From Clostridium sp. E02 (lineage in GTDB: Bacteria; Bacillota; Clostridia; Lachnospirales; Lachnospiraceae), in assembly GCF_003833015.1 (NCBI RefSeq), contig NZ_RJLQ01000002.1:1-64000 (forward strand): 64,000 nt of DNA, given 5' to 3'. Below, piece after piece: positions 52,234-60,433 of the stretch. Both the position numbers and the translations under genes were made by a program. Every line of letters begins with the position of its first letter. The stretch's first letter is position 1. Below the pieces are notes generated by a model. The model did not search any database. It worked only from the letters and a program-made list of their open reading frames with translations, and had not been told where the DNA came from.

Positions 52234-54249
52234 ATGCTTGGATTGGGAAATGCGCTGAAAAAGGTGAAGTCGTTGGTTCCAAAGGTTGTAAACGTTGGAA
52301 AAAAGGCGGTAAAGAGTGCGGTGAAGAAGGTAACGAACAGTGCGCTTTTAAGGGCGGTGGCTTCCATTCCCTCGGCATTAAAGACCAAAGCCGTACAGGC
52401 AAGACAAATCACAAGAAAAGCTGTGGCGGCAATACCCAAAATACTAGAACCTATAAGGAAAAGGGCAGTGCAGATAAAGAATACAGCTGTAACGAAGGCG
52501 AATCAGATAAAGAATACAGTTGTTGCCACGGCAGTACAGGCAAAGGAAACGGTCGTGGAAACAACCGCTCTTGTAAATCAGGTTCACCATATGATGGGGC
52601 AGAAATTAGTTAATAAAATTGTAGATCTCCAGCAGAGAAATGGGAGGATCCTGGATAAGCTGAAAGCAGAATGGGACAATACTTCTTCGGATCTGATTAA
52701 CGGAGTAATAACTGCAGGAGCATTTCCTAATTACTATTCAATAAAAACCTCTTCCCTTTTGCTGGATTTCCTGCTTAAGTCAAGGAGAGCCGTGTTAGAG
52801 GAATATCCCATACTGGAGTGGCCGCTTCCCCAGCTTCGAGGTGGGCTGGATTCTCTAAGGAGCGAAATCACAGAGAAGGGGGCAGCTGCTGGTTCTTATA
52901 TTTATAAGCAGAATCTTCCAGGTCTGTCTGATTTTGTTGGGGCATTTACCGATCAGAGGGATCCTGATGATGAAAGCAATCTGTTTTCAGTGTCTGGTGC
53001 AATCTATAGGGGAATTTGGGTGAAAGGGGCGCTGGGAACGGTCGATGGAATTGCCAGTTTGGTAACCGATCCATTTGCGGCTGTCGAAGGTTTGAATTCC
53101 ATTGTTGCACATCCGGAAGAAGTAGCACCGGTTATGTGTGAGGGAGTAAAGACCTTTTGGAATGAAAAAATAGTGGAAGGAAGTGCGGAAGACAGAGCAG
53201 AGGTAGTTGGACAGGCAGTCTTTGAGGTTGCAACATATTTTATAGGAGTAGGAGAAGCTAAGGCGGGGATGACCGCAGGCAGTACAGTTACTAAAACAGC
53301 TAAATTAATGGATAAGGCTGATGATCTTGCAGATGCAGGTAAAATAGCAAAATCGGCTAAAGTGGCTTCAAAAACAGCTAAAATAGCCGATGGGGTTGAC
53401 GCAGTAAGTGATACAGCTAAAATGTTAAAAGCAGGCGAGACGATTATAGGAAGAAGTGCAGTTAAGCTAAATAAGACATGGTTAAAGAATTTAGGAAAAA
53501 CAGCAGCAAAAAATCTTGATGAAGCAGTCATAAAAGCTGGAAGAAAAACGGGTGACTTGATTGATAACATAAGATGGGCAATAAACCGAAAGTCTGGTCC
53601 GAAACCAGCTTTTGCAGGAATTGGGGGAATTGATTCTCTTTCTAATTCCGGAGATGCGATTGAGGATTACTATAGATTAATAAAAAAAAGTATAAAGAAC
53701 AGCCTGGATAATCCTGGGGGCCATAAGGTGAATATAAAGCCAAAGGTGGAGGCGGATGATATTCCAAAGCCATTGAAGAAAAGTGGTGATGGACCCGGTA
53801 TTGGTAATAAGGGGACGGGGAAGACTGTAAGTAGTTTAAGCCAAGATACAATAAATCATTCAACAATAGGAGATTTTACATACAATCCTAAAACAGGTGC
53901 AGTATCAAAAGTAAAAGGTGGAGGGCATGGACAAGCCAATATTGACTTCTTGGAGGAAAATGGAATTCCATATAATATTGAAAAAACTTACGATAATGGT
54001 GTTAGAATTGGAAATATTCCAGATCATAAGAACCCTTTAAAAAGAATAGGTACAAGCCAGTCATGGTTCCCAGAAACTTGGGATACGACAAAAATTAATA
54101 ATGCAGGTGAATATGTAGTTGAGTTACATAAGGGTGAAACTATTACTAACGGTGCTCCTATATATGGAATATACGATGGTGTTGAAGTTGGAGTAATATA
54201 CACTAATGGTAAACCTGCAACAATATTCCCTAATGGGATTCAACCTTAG
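52234..54249 (+). CDS. Polymorphic toxin/effector with EndoU-like C-terminal nuclease
   Basis: 671 residues. Residues 1-135 are Lys/Ala/Val-rich amphipathic helices with internal repeats (QIKNTVVATAVQAKETVVET). About 235-350 look like a conserved pre-toxin region with hydrophobic helices (GVDGIASLVTDPFAAVEGL-like). About 350-450 is a low-complexity K/A/D helix array. The last 110 residues (562-671) form the toxic tip: GGGHGQANIDFLEENGIPYN, RIGNIPDHKNP, GTSQSWFPETWD and TIFPNGIQP. This resembles bacterial EndoU-type RNases; His565 would be catalytic. AAAGGAGAG precedes the ATG. An immunity candidate follows after 14 bases. Confidence 0.8.
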   Translation: MLGLGNALKKVKSLVPKVVNVGKKAVKSAVKKVTNSALLRAVASIPSALKTKAVQARQITRKAVAAIPKILEPIRKRAVQIKNTAVTKANQIKNTVVATAVQAKETVVETTALVNQVHHMMGQKLVNKIVDLQQRNGRILDKLKAEWDNTSSDLINGVITAGAFPNYYSIKTSSLLLDFLLKSRRAVLEEYPILEWPLPQLRGGLDSLRSEITEKGAAAGSYIYKQNLPGLSDFVGAFTDQRDPDDESNLFSVSGAIYRGIWVKGALGTVDGIASLVTDPFAAVEGLNSIVAHPEEVAPVMCEGVKTFWNEKIVEGSAEDRAEVVGQAVFEVATYFIGVGEAKAGMTAGSTVTKTAKLMDKADDLADAGKIAKSAKVASKTAKIADGVDAVSDTAKMLKAGETIIGRSAVKLNKTWLKNLGKTAAKNLDEAVIKAGRKTGDLIDNIRWAINRKSGPKPAFAGIGGIDSLSNSGDAIEDYYRLIKKSIKNSLDNPGGHKVNIKPKVEADDIPKPLKKSGDGPGIGNKGTGKTVSSLSQDTINHSTIGDFTYNPKTGAVSKVKGGGHGQANIDFLEENGIPYNIEKTYDNGVRIGNIPDHKNPLKRIGTSQSWFPETWDTTKINNAGEYVVELHKGETITNGAPIYGIYDGVEVGVIYTNGKPATIFPNGIQP

Positions 54250-54263
54250 AAAGGAAAGAATTT

Positions 54264-54566
54264 ATGCTAAATGAAAAAGTAACAGATTTAATTTGTGAAG
54301 GTATGTTGTTAGACATAAACGATCCATCAATTGGTGATATATGGGATGAATTAACACATTTACTTAGTGCTGATTCGGAAAATACTATTAATTATTTAAG
54401 TGGATGTAATGAAAAGGAGATTGAATTTTTATCTGCTGTTTTTGAAGATGTTGCATATAACTTAAAAAGTGATAGATACATAAAAGAACTTGAAAATCTT
54501 AAGAATAAATTCCCAAATTTAAACTTAGATTCAATAATTTGTTTAGCTAAAGAATATTCAGAATAG
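54264..54566 (+). CDS. Probable immunity protein for the EndoU-like toxin
   Basis: 100 residues, acidic and helical, no signal peptide. No family recognised. GAAAGGAAAG precedes the ATG. Position directly after the toxin tip, small size and acidic charge are the usual marks of a cognate immunity protein; the function is inferred from that alone. Base composition is more AT-rich than the effector gene, as is common for exchanged tip/immunity cassettes. Confidence 0.65.
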   Translation: MLNEKVTDLICEGMLLDINDPSIGDIWDELTHLLSADSENTINYLSGCNEKEIEFLSAVFEDVAYNLKSDRYIKELENLKNKFPNLNLDSIICLAKEYSE

Positions 54567-54579
54567 AGGAGATTATAAT

Positions 54580-54798
54580 ATGTTTAATGACTTCTATGTC
54601 TATCGTACAGAAGTGCGCAAGAAACTTGGACGCTCTCAGCTTTATCCTGAAAAATCCAATATTTATAAAGTAGAATTAATAAATATATTTCAAGAGAATA
54701 AAGTATTAACAGAAATGTATTTTAAAAATCTTACTTTCAATGAAAAACAGGCTTTAGAAATACTTTTTGGAAATATCAGTCGAATAAAATATTTGTAG
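54580..54798 (+). CDS. Small unknown protein after the immunity gene
   Basis: 72 residues (FYVYRTEVRKKLGRSQLYPEK near the start). A good AGAGGAG site lies before the ATG and the gap to the immunity gene is 13 bases, so it is probably translated with it. It may be a second immunity protein or a leftover of another cassette. No family recognised. Confidence 0.5.
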   Translation: MFNDFYVYRTEVRKKLGRSQLYPEKSNIYKVELINIFQENKVLTEMYFKNLTFNEKQALEILFGNISRIKYL

Positions 54799-54815
54799 TT
54801 TGTTAATTTTAGTTT

Positions 54816-54844
54816 GGACTTGTGTCAATAATAGATACAAGTCC
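54816..54844. terminator. Hairpin between convergent small genes
   Basis: GGACTTGT (54816-54823) pairs with ACAAGTCC (54837-54844). There is no strong T-run. Confidence 0.5.
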
Positions 54845-54849
54845 ATTAG

Positions 54850-55125
54850 TTATAGTTTATCAATATATTTTAGAATTTTCACTCCATCCATAAAACCATG
54901 CTGATATAGAAATCTTTCCTCCAAAGCAAGTTGGTTTATCAATGAGTCAATGTAATTTTTAATCAGATTTTTCTCTTTATCCGGTAAATTATCAATGAAA
55001 ATCTCAGCCTGTAGAATTTGCTCTTTTTTCTTCATAGATTTGTCAGGATGGTTTTTGTGAAATATATCAATTAACATGTTGATACGTTCCTGAATGAACA
55101 TATCCAATAATTCCTGTTCGGTCAT
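54850..55125 (-). CDS. Small helical protein, DUF6809-like
   Basis: 91 residues, all-helical and charged. It ends LEERFLYQHGFMDGVKIL, a pattern I associate with a family of small clostridial and phage proteins (DUF6809; weak recall). ATG at 55125 follows GGAGGGAAACACT; a longer reading to 55206 has no ribosome binding site. It is convergent to the immunity genes and divergent from repeat A. Confidence 0.55.
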   Translation of the reverse strand: MTEQELLDMFIQERINMLIDIFHKNHPDKSMKKKEQILQAEIFIDNLPDKEKNLIKNYIDSLINQLALEERFLYQHGFMDGVKILKYIDKL

Positions 55126-55279
55126 AGTGTTTCCCTCCATTGACACAATACAATACCGGAAGAGTTGCAGAAAGTCGATACCAAAAATCACTAAAAATCG
55201 TTGCATTTATTGGTGAAAATACAGAGTAGAAATTCAAAAGGTGAATGGTATATATTGTCGAGAATGGTGATATTTTATA

Positions 55280-56161
55280 GGTGCACCTACACAGACACCT
55301 TAAAAACCCTTTAATTTGGCGGATCTCAAAGCTGTTACAGCCACCTAACAGGTGTATCTTGCCCAATTTACAGCCACCTGAAAAAAACATCATTTCGTCT
55401 AAAAATCCTTAAGCAGTCGGCATTGCCGTCTGCTGTGAATCGGCAGGAGCGCCGTAAGGTGCACCTGCCTTTAACCAGCATCATTTTAATTACCATGGTT
55501 CACCTCTGTTTTAGAGCAGGAAATGAGCGGAAATATTTCGCAATCAGATTAAAAAAAAAGCTGCAAAAGTGCGACTTGAACCATGAAAAAAACAGATCAT
55601 AGATGCGACCATTTTTTTAGTAGTCGGAAGATGAACAGGTGGCAACAGCAATTCAAACATTTATCAGTGAAAAGGAAAAATCCTTTGTTTCTCAAATTTG
55701 CCCCAAAAGGCGTTTTATTGCCTAAGTGGCATACATGCTCCACCATTGGTTTTAAAGGTCACACAAGGGCAATATTTTGCGACACAGGGCTAAATGAGTA
55801 TGGGGCATCAATTGCTACTGCTATTGGTAAGATAATTGCCTACCCCCATGGTTCATGGTGAACCATGGGATTTACAGAAAATTGGTTCTATGGTAAACTG
55901 GGGCTGCCGGGGGTTACAGGGGGTAGAAATACCTTTTCTGTAGCCCCCTTTTTCGTTCTTTTTTATCTGCCGTTTCTTCTCCTGAAAATAAAACTAGAAA
56001 TGACTTGCAATCCATTTGATACAGAGTTAACATCAACAACCAATAAAAGAAATAACTTGTCCTTCCACCCATTGGTTTGTTGTAGATAGGCTGTCGTCCC
56101 CTTGCGGACTCATGAAGAGTTAACGCTGTCATCTGAGGTTGCCGGTACGGGAACTGATTGG
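55280..56161 (+). repeat. Long direct repeat, copy A (with conserved hairpins and terminator)
   Basis: About 880 bases that recur as copy B at 58436-59243, imperfectly but along the whole length. Shared landmarks in order are: GGTGyACCTACAC...ACACC; two TTACAGCCACCT-type motifs; AAGCAGTCGGCATTGCCGTC; a stem GGCAGG-GCGCC-loop-GGTGC-CCTGCC; GTGCGACTTGA; AAAGGTCACAC; TTGCGACACAGGGCTAA; the hairpin CCATGGTTCA-TGG-TGAACCATGG (55846-55868); a G-rich terminator ending in TTTTT (about 55910-55953); and CTGATTGG at the end. No coding function is convincing. It stops 28 bases before the IS110 transposase start. Confidence 0.75.
55910..55953 (+). terminator. Terminator inside repeat A
   Basis: GGGGGTTACAG pairs with CTGTAGCCCCC (one mismatch pair), followed by TTTTT. 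The counterpart in copy B is at about 59072-59120. This suggests the repeat is transcribed on the plus strand. Confidence 0.6.
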
Positions 56162-56188
56162 TTGGAAACAAGATCAGAAGGGAGAGAA

Positions 56189-57415
56189 TTGCAGAGAAGA
56201 GAAAATCTGCTTTATGTGGGGATTGACCTGCATAAGGAAAGTCATACCGCAGTGATGGTGAACTGCTGGAACGAAAAGTTAGAGGTAATTGTCATAGAAA
56301 ACAAACCCAGTGAATTTAAAAAGCTGGCAGAGAAGGTGAAAAGGAAATCCTGTCATCTTGGACTTGAACCCATTTATGGATTGGAAAATGCTTACGGTCA
56401 CGGCAGAAGCTTAGCTGTCTGGCTGATTGAAAATGGTTATATAGTAAAAGACATTAATCCAGCGCTGGCTTATGACCAGAGAAAAAGCGCCCCCATGCTC
56501 CGCAAGAATGATGAGTATGATGCGTATTGTGTGGCAACGGTACTCATTAACCAGCTGCATACGTTGCCTGATGCAAAACCAAAAGATAACGAATGGACAC
56601 TGGCTCAATTAGTAAATCGGAGAGATTTACTGGTAAAAGACGGTATCCGTTTTAAGAACGGACTCCATGAGCAGATATCCATGGCATATCCCAGTTACAG
56701 TAAGTTTTTCAGCGAGATAGATGGGAAATGTGCCATGTATTTCTGGAAGACCTACCCGTCTCCTGCCCATTTGCAGGAAAAGACGGCAGAAGAACTAACA
56801 ATTGAATTCAAAGAGATATCTCCGATTATCAGAAAAGATAAAGCAGAAATGATTCTGGACTGTATGAAACACGATGGAAATACCTTTCGGGAATATCAGG
56901 AATCCAGAGATTTCATTACAAGAAGTCTGGTAAGAGACTTGGAACATCAAAAAGAAGAGAGGGCAGGAATTGATATAGAAATTGAGAAGATCCTGCTTAG
57001 TTTTGATTATAAGCTAACCAGTATGCCAGGCATAGGAACGTCGGTAGCCAGTAAACTAATTGCAGAAATCGGCGATATCCGAAGATTTCCCAGTGCAGAC
57101 AAGCTGGCAAGATTTGCAGGAGTAGCTCCTGTAAAGTTCAGTTCTGCCGGGAAAGGCAAGGAGCAAAGTTCCAGACAGGGAAACCGCCAGTTGCATGGAT
57201 TGTTTTATTTCCTGGCAGTAACCATGGTGTCGAAGCCAAAGAATGGAGTACCCAATCATCCGATATTTTATGATTATTACATGCGAAAAATCGGCGATGG
57301 AAAGACAAAGTCTCAAGCGCTGGTCTGTATCATGCGCCGTTTGGTGAACATTGTGTACGGAATGATGAAAAATAAGACAGAATACCGTGAACCGATTCGA
57401 GAAGAAGAACAGTAA
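56189..57415 (+). mobile_element. IS110-family transposase
   Basis: About 408 residues from a TTG at 56189 (AGGGAG shortly upstream; start uncertain). The N-terminal DEDD RuvC-like domain begins LYVGIDLHKESHTAVMV, with LGLEPIYGLENAYG and KNDEYDAYCVA further on. A coiled region follows. The C-terminal Transposase_20 domain has LTSMPGIGTSVASKLIAEIGDIRRFPS, AGVAPVKFSSAGK, and the serine-region RQGNRQLHGLFYFLAVTMV. IS110 enzymes recombine using a bridge RNA from the element's non-coding end. The frame is complete, so it may be active. It separates two toxin cassettes. Confidence 0.9.
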
Positions 57416-57429
57416 TTTTTCTATTTAAA

Positions 57430-58012
57430 AACAGCACAAAGACGTGCTATAATTTTTTTAATTGGATACGAAAATTCACCGTTCGTCGCATACCTCAGTA
57501 CTCCACCTGAGGGGACGGGTAATGGTGGAAGTAAGATGAGTCTTTTAGACGACCCTAAAATTGCAAAGGATGTTGTTGCAGATCCAGATGCGGTTTATGG
57601 TTATAGACCAAAGCAAGGTTCTTCTTTAGACCAGTTTGATATAGACTGGAGTAATGCAGATGAAGTAGCCAAGGCAAAGGCAGCTAGGCTTGAATATTTA
57701 GAAGCAATGGAAGCTAAGAAGGCAAAATTAAGTGTAGAAGTTGATAATTATTTGGCAGAAGGAAAGAATATGCGAGAAATTGCCGAAATGAAAGTGAACC
57801 AAAGAAACATGGATAGAATAAACTCCTATATTGAGAGAGGGGATTATGATAATCTTGAGAAATTATATGAGAGAAATCTTCTTGAATATGGGCAAAAAGA
57901 AGGTCCAACTGTGCAGCAATTATACGAAAAATATGGTTCGTATGAAGATGTGATTTATTCAAGTGTCAAGGTGAATAAAGGTATGAATGTGATTTTAGGA
58001 ATAGAAAATTAA
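57430..58012 (+). pseudogene. Displaced toxin C-terminal tip (second cassette)
   Basis: From the ATG at 57536 there are 158 residues: GSKMSLLDDPKIAKDVV, DPDAVYGYRPKQGSSLDQFD, DWSNADEVAKAKAARLEYL, then the family-typical RNxxxYGxxxGPT (RNLLEYGQKEGPTVQQLYEKYGS) and GMNVILGIEN. I know this ending as the C-terminal module of large Firmicute polymorphic toxins. The frame stays open upstream of the ATG through GTGNGGSK and YENSPFVAYLSTPP to the transposase stop. No proper ribosome binding site precedes the ATG, so the delivery part has been lost. A probable immunity gene follows. Confidence 0.7.
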
Positions 58013-58023
58013 AGGGGGACATT

Positions 58024-58374
58024 ATGGATTTAGAAAGAGAAAAAGAAGAAACTAAATGGTTTAGAAAAGATGGTTTAAGAATTAAACAAACAAGCGAAGG
58101 GAAACAAACACTAGTTTCAGTTATTCTTGACGGATATAATATTTGCTTTAAATTAATGCTATTTGATTTTCTTGATCATATAAAAGAAGATTTAGCATTA
58201 GATGTCAAAATAGAAAAAATATGGAACGAGCAGCGTGTTTTTGTGGTTGGTTCGAAGTATGTGTCAGATTTAATTAATTATATCGAATTATTTATTGATG
58301 AATGGAATATAAAAATAAGTGAAAGTACAGTTTCCGCTTCGGATGTTATTTCTGATGAGTTGTGGTATAGCTAA
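58024..58374 (+). CDS. Probable immunity protein for the displaced toxin tip
   Basis: 116 residues, soluble, with alternating strands and helices; no family recognised. AAAGGGGGAC precedes the ATG, 11 bases after the toxin tip stop. Keeping an intact immunity gene beside a headless toxin is the usual pattern of orphan cassettes. Confidence 0.65.
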   Translation: MDLEREKEETKWFRKDGLRIKQTSEGKQTLVSVILDGYNICFKLMLFDFLDHIKEDLALDVKIEKIWNEQRVFVVGSKYVSDLINYIELFIDEWNIKISESTVSASDVISDELWYS

Positions 58375-58435
58375 AATATTTAAAAAGACGAGCATTCATT
58401 CATGTTGATGAGAATAAAATAGTAAAAGTATATGT

Positions 58436-59243
58436 GGTGTACCTACACAAACACCATAAAAAACCTTGAATTTGGCTGGTTTCAGAGATGTTACAGCCAT
58501 CTAGCAGGTGTTTCTTGTCTAATTTACAGCCACCTTAGAGAATTCATAATTCAGTATTAAAATCATTAAGCAGTCGGCATTGCCGTCTGCTGTAAATCGG
58601 CAGGGGCGCCATAAGGTGCACCTGCCTTTAACCTGCATCATTTTCGACCCCATGGTTCATCCCTGCTTTTGTAGCAAAATAGGGCGAGAATTTTTCAGTT
58701 CAGGAATTTATAAATGGTTGCGATTGTGCGACTTGAGGAATATGAAAAACTGGCCTATACGCGACATTTTTCTGAAAAAACAACCGGAAGACGAACAGGA
58801 GACAATCGCAATCCAAACAGTTATCAGGTGCAACGGGAAAAGACTATATTTTTCAAATTTGCCCAACAAGGCTTTTTATCGTCTGATTGGCATATATGTT
58901 CCAACATGGTTTTTAAAGGTCACACAGGGGCAATTATTTGCGACACAGGGCTAACTGGGAATGGGACATCAATTCTGGGTTGCCATTGGTTGTAAGATAA
59001 CTGCCTACCCCTATGGTTCATGGTGAACCATGAATTTACATCAAACTGGTTCTATGGTAAACTGGTGCTGCGGGGGGTTACAGGGGGGGAGAAAAACACT
59101 TCTTCTGTAGCTCCTTTTCTATTCTTTTTTCTGTCGTTCCTTCTCTCGAAAGCAAATTCAGAAATGACTTGCAATACATTCCTTGCGGACTCAATAAGAG
59201 TTAACGTTGTCATCTGAGGTTGCCGGTACGGGAACTGATTGGA
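58436..59243 (+). repeat. Long direct repeat, copy B
   Basis: The second copy of the 55280-56161 block, directly after the displaced toxin-immunity cassette. All main hairpins are kept: the GGCAGG/CCTGCC stem has a GTAA loop in A and ATAA in B, and the ATGGTTCA-TGG-TGAACCAT hairpin lies at 59013-59031. About 90 bases present in A (56015-56100 region) are missing near 59180. It ends with the same 60 bases before CTGATTGG that lie upstream of the IS110 gene in copy A, but no transposase follows. Confidence 0.75.
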
Positions 59244-59298
59244 AGGTAGAAAGAGCCAGACTACTAAATCAGCGAGTCTGTCTCTCCTCCTAATTCAC

Positions 59299-60138
59299 TT
59301 ATATCGTTTCCACAGGGATCCAAATTTCACAGTAGTTTTCCCCTGGATTTTCACATAGAGGAGTATACATCTCTATGTTGTAGTTTCCTGCAAGCTTATA
59401 TGCTTTGCAAGATGGAATCCACTCGCTCCAAATCTTTGTGTTCACGTCCTGCAATGCTTTTGGCAATGCACCACGACAGGGGAATATTGCCCATGTGCTT
59501 GCAGGAATTACTTTTGTTTCGTAGCCCTCTGGAATCTCATTCCACGGAATATAGTTATCGGCAATGAAATATTCAAAGTTCTTTCCATCACTGTCCATGC
59601 AGATTCCATACATGCCACAAACGACCTTTGCATCTTCACTTTCCATATGTTCCTTCCAGAACTTAGGAATTTCGTCATAAGAAATTTCCGTATTGAATTT
59701 CCGTGACTTTCCCATTACTGTAAATTGAGCCTTTTCAACAATTTTGTACTCTAACATAGTACCACCCTCCAATGTGAGTTTTATTTTCAGCGGAGCAAAA
59801 GAATTTAATTTACTTCCTTGTACTCTTGCGAAAGAAGGACTTATCCCATGAAATTTTGTGAATGCTCTGGCAAAACTATCCGGAGACTCGTAACCGTATT
59901 TCAGTGCAACATCAATCACTTTTATATCAGTAGAACAAAGCTCCTGCGCAGCAATCGTTAGACGACGATTCCTTATATACTCACCAACCGTAAATCCACA
60001 TAGTACATTGAATATTTTCTGAAAGTAGAAACTTGACACATACGCTTTATTGGCTATTTCGTTTATATCAATATCATTCGTCAAATTATCCTCAATGTAT
60101 GCAATCGCATGGGTAATGCCTTCATTCCAACCATTCAT
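59299..60138 (-). CDS. AraC-family regulator with GyrI-like effector domain
   Basis: 279 residues. Residues about 8-105 hold two helix-turn-helix motifs (DINEIANKAYVSSFYFQKIF and VIDVALKYGYESPDSFARAFTKFHGISPS). Residues about 125-279 are a GyrI/SOUL-like ligand-binding domain (YKIVEKAQFTVMGKSRKF, WAIFPCRGALPKALQDVNTKIWSEWIPS, EMYTPLCENPGENYCEIWIPV). This layout is typical of Rob-like regulators that sense hydrophobic compounds. It is divergent from the SulP transporter. Confidence 0.93.
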   Translation of the reverse strand: MNGWNEGITHAIAYIEDNLTNDIDINEIANKAYVSSFYFQKIFNVLCGFTVGEYIRNRRLTIAAQELCSTDIKVIDVALKYGYESPDSFARAFTKFHGISPSFARVQGSKLNSFAPLKIKLTLEGGTMLEYKIVEKAQFTVMGKSRKFNTEISYDEIPKFWKEHMESEDAKVVCGMYGICMDSDGKNFEYFIADNYIPWNEIPEGYETKVIPASTWAIFPCRGALPKALQDVNTKIWSEWIPSCKAYKLAGNYNIEMYTPLCENPGENYCEIWIPVETI

Positions 60139-60331
60139 AAGATGCCGCCCTTCTTTGTCTCGCTGTAATTACACTATACTTATAAGTGTATATATTTTCC
60201 CGACTTTCCTTGTTCTAATGTATCGGGTTATAACCGATTAATATGAAATCTCATAAATTTATTATACCAAAAAACGATTGGGTCTACAAATTTGTTTTTA
60301 ACGTTACAACGCTTCCTATGGAACAAAACTG

Positions 60332-60360
60332 TTGACATAATATTATAGGAATGATATCTT
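60332..60360 (+). promoter_or_regulatory. Promoter of the SulP transporter
   Basis: TTGACA (60332-60337), 17 bases, TATCTT (60355-60360). The rest of the 295-base divergent gap shows nothing further. Confidence 0.6.
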
Positions 60361-60433
60361 ATAAAAGATTATGTGTTCGGACATAGAGGGTTATATTCCT
60401 TTTCGTTATTAATAAAAAAGCAAGGAGAATTCA

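Noticed and set aside
53004-53570. Long antisense open frame (188 codons) inside the effector gene
   Set aside because: It is the mirror of Ala/Lys/Asp-rich codons of the effector. There is no ribosome binding site and no recognisable domain.
55583-55861. Possible small protein in repeat A, partly mirrored in repeat B (58714-58995)
   Set aside because: The frames share only part of their length. They have different starts and ends and no ribosome binding sites, and the similarity is explained by the DNA repeat itself.
55560-58760. Possible group II intron, because GTGCGACTTGA (like an intron 5' end) occurs in both long repeats
   Set aside because: No domain V-like hairpin and no reverse transcriptase are seen downstream in either copy; the motif is simply part of the conserved block.
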